Below the pieces are notes generated by a model. The model ran no database searches, had not been told where the DNA came from, and saw only the letters and a program-made list of their open reading frames with translations. The position numbers were made by a program, and so were the translations under genes. This document shows positions 62,434 through 64,000 of a stretch of 64,000 nucleotides of DNA, in pieces; position 1 is the stretch's first letter, and every line of letters starts with the position of its first letter. The stretch spans positions 26,536,985 through 26,600,984 of the forward strand of contig CM062294.1 in NCBI GenBank assembly GCA_031216915.1, written 5' to 3'. The stretch is from Pictodentalium vernedei. Its lineage: Eukaryota; Mollusca; Scaphopoda; Dentaliida; Dentaliidae.

Positions 62434-64000
62434 ATACCCCACGCAGCAAAGTTGCGGGGGTATAATGTTTTTGACTGGTCCGTCCATCCGTCAGTCAATC
62501 CTACTTGTTTTCCGGACTTTTTTTCTACACGCTTCCAGATATTGAGCTGATTTTTGGTATGTGAGTCTAACATGGTGGCCTACAGATCAAGTTTGCATTT
62601 TGTTCCGCTCCACTGATTTTTACCAAAATTACGGCGCTTGGACTCTGAAAAATTCATCAAAATTACAGTTTTCCGGACTTTTTTTCTACACGCTTCCAGA
62701 TATTGAGCTGATTTTTGGTATGTTAGTCTGACATGGTGGCCGACAGACCAAGTTTGCATTTTGTTCCGCTCCACTGATTTTTACCGAAATTACGGCCCTT
62801 GAACTTTGAAAAGTTCATCAAAATTACAGTTTTGCGGACTTCTTTCCTACACGCTTCCAGATATTGAGCTGATTTTCGGTATGTTAGTCTAACATAGTGG
62901 CCTACAGAACAAGTTTGCGTTTTGTTCTGCTCCACTGATTTTTACCGAAATTACGGCCCTTGGACTCTGAAAAATGCATCAAAATTACAGTTTTCCGGAC
63001 TTTTTTTTCTACACGCTTCCAGATATTGAGCTGATTTTTGGTATGTTAGTCTGACATTGTGGCCTACAGATCAGGTTTGCATTTCGTTCCGCTCCACTGA
63101 TTTTTACTGAAATTACGGCCCTTGAACTTTGAAAAGTTCATCAAAATTACAGTTTTGCGGACTTTTTCCCTACACGCTTCCAGATATTGAGCTGATTTTT
63201 GGTATGTTAGTCTAACATGGTGGCCTACAGAACAAGTTTGGGTTTTGTTCCGCTCCACTAATTTTTACCAAAATTACAACCCCATAGACTTTGAAAAGTT
63301 CATCAAAATTACAGTTTTCCGGGCTTTTTCTCTACATGCTTCCAGATATTGAGCTGATTTTTGGTATGTTTGTCTAACATGGTGGCCTACAGATCAAGTT
63401 TGCATTTTGTTCTGCTCTACTGATTTTTACCGAAATTATGGCCCTTCGACTTTGAAAAGTTCATCAAAATTACAGTTTTGCAGACTTTTTTCCTACACGC
63501 TTCCAGATATTGAGCTGATTTTTGGTATGTTAGTCTAACATAGTGGCCTACAGAACAAGTTTGCGTTTTGTTCTGCTCCACTGATTTTTACCGAAATTAC
63601 GGCCCTTGGACTCTGAAAAATGCATCAAAATTACAGTTTTCCGGACTTTTTTTCTACACGCTTCCAGATATTGAGCTGATTTTTGGTATGTTTGTCTAAC
63701 ATGGTGGCCTACAGATCAAGTTTGCATTTTGGTCTATTCCACTGATTTTTACCGAAATTACGGCCCTTCGACTTTGAAAAGTTCATCAAAATTACAGTTT
63801 TCCGGACTTTTTTTCTACACGCTTTCAGATATTATCGAAATTACGGCCATTTTAGTATGTGAGTCTACCACAATGACTTACAGATCAAGTTTGCGTTTCG
63901 TTCTGCTCGGCTGATTTTTGGCGAAATTACGGGCCCTGGACTCTGAAAAATACAAGTAACAGATTTTCGGGTCATTTTCCTAATAATTACACTTTTCCGA
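62434..64000 (+). mobile_element. Tandem-core element, 161 bp units
   Basis: 5' hairpin TATACCCCACGCA-GCAAAGT-TGCGGGGGTATA (62433-62464), a short GTCCGTCCATCCGTCAGTC tract, then at least nine units with CAGATATTGAGCTGATTTTT spaced 161-162 bp (62536, 62697, 62858, 63020, 63181, 63343, 63504, 63665, 63826). TTCCGGAC and TTGCGGAC variants tend to alternate, hinting at a dimeric unit. Runs off the window. Confidence 0.8.

Overview
This is eukaryotic DNA, most likely from a bivalve or related mollusc (inference). The grounds are split exons with consensus splice sites, ~160-165 bp tandem cores next to (GTCC)n-type microsatellites with hairpin ends (the layout of bivalve pearl/Helitron-related elements), 5S- and tRNA-headed SINEs, and DIRS-type tyrosine-recombinase retrotransposons. 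Nothing looks bacterial or viral. Repeat family names follow recognised structure (termini, target duplications, protein motifs), not a database search. || Host gene: four exons on the + strand (26923-27079, 28334-28433, 37177-37285, 59515-59627) join in frame into the conserved core and Lys-rich tail of Mediator subunit 19 (MED19). The first exon and the C-terminal exon were not found. Almost everything else from 26.9 to 64 kb is repeat DNA packed into MED19 introns; the intron between the last two visible exons is 22.2 kb. || Layout. 1-1932: opposite-strand DIRS fragment (copy D). 2274-9184: DIRS copy B with both ends, but RT deleted and gag duplicated. 9200-11700: ~160 bp tandem repeats carrying nested hAT-, piggyBac- and mariner-type non-autonomous elements. 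11.7-18.4 kb: mostly unassigned sequence plus a Helitron-like element inside a MITE. 18.4-25.8 kb: several tandem-core elements with nested SINEs, MITEs and long foldbacks. 26.3-28.7 kb: MED19 exons and MITEs. 28741-33661: DIRS copy C, 3' truncated and mosaic. 34-38 kb: MITEs, a tRNA-headed SINE and a MED19 exon. 38104-45232: DIRS copy A, 7129 bp, nearly complete, inserted in a piggyBac-like MITE. 46975-55985: satellite of ~165 bp units with higher-order duplications of 982, 2925 and 3090 bp. 57-58 kb, 60-62 kb and 62.4-64 kb: three more tandem-core elements. || DIRS copy A has inverted terminal repeats, an internal complementary region that exactly matches the circular junction of its two ends, a Gag-like ORF with a Cys/His-rich start and RG-rich end, RT, RNase H, a methyltransferase-like domain and a tyrosine recombinase with R, HxxR and Y. 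It carries three small lesions: a CGA-to-TGA stop in gag and two opposite single-base indels that put RNase H in the wrong frame. The RT/RNase H/MT region is read in two frames without stops, and the second frame stays open in decayed copy D. Copies B and C share the RT deletion and gag duplication but sit in different host repeats, which suggests a non-autonomous lineage moved in trans.
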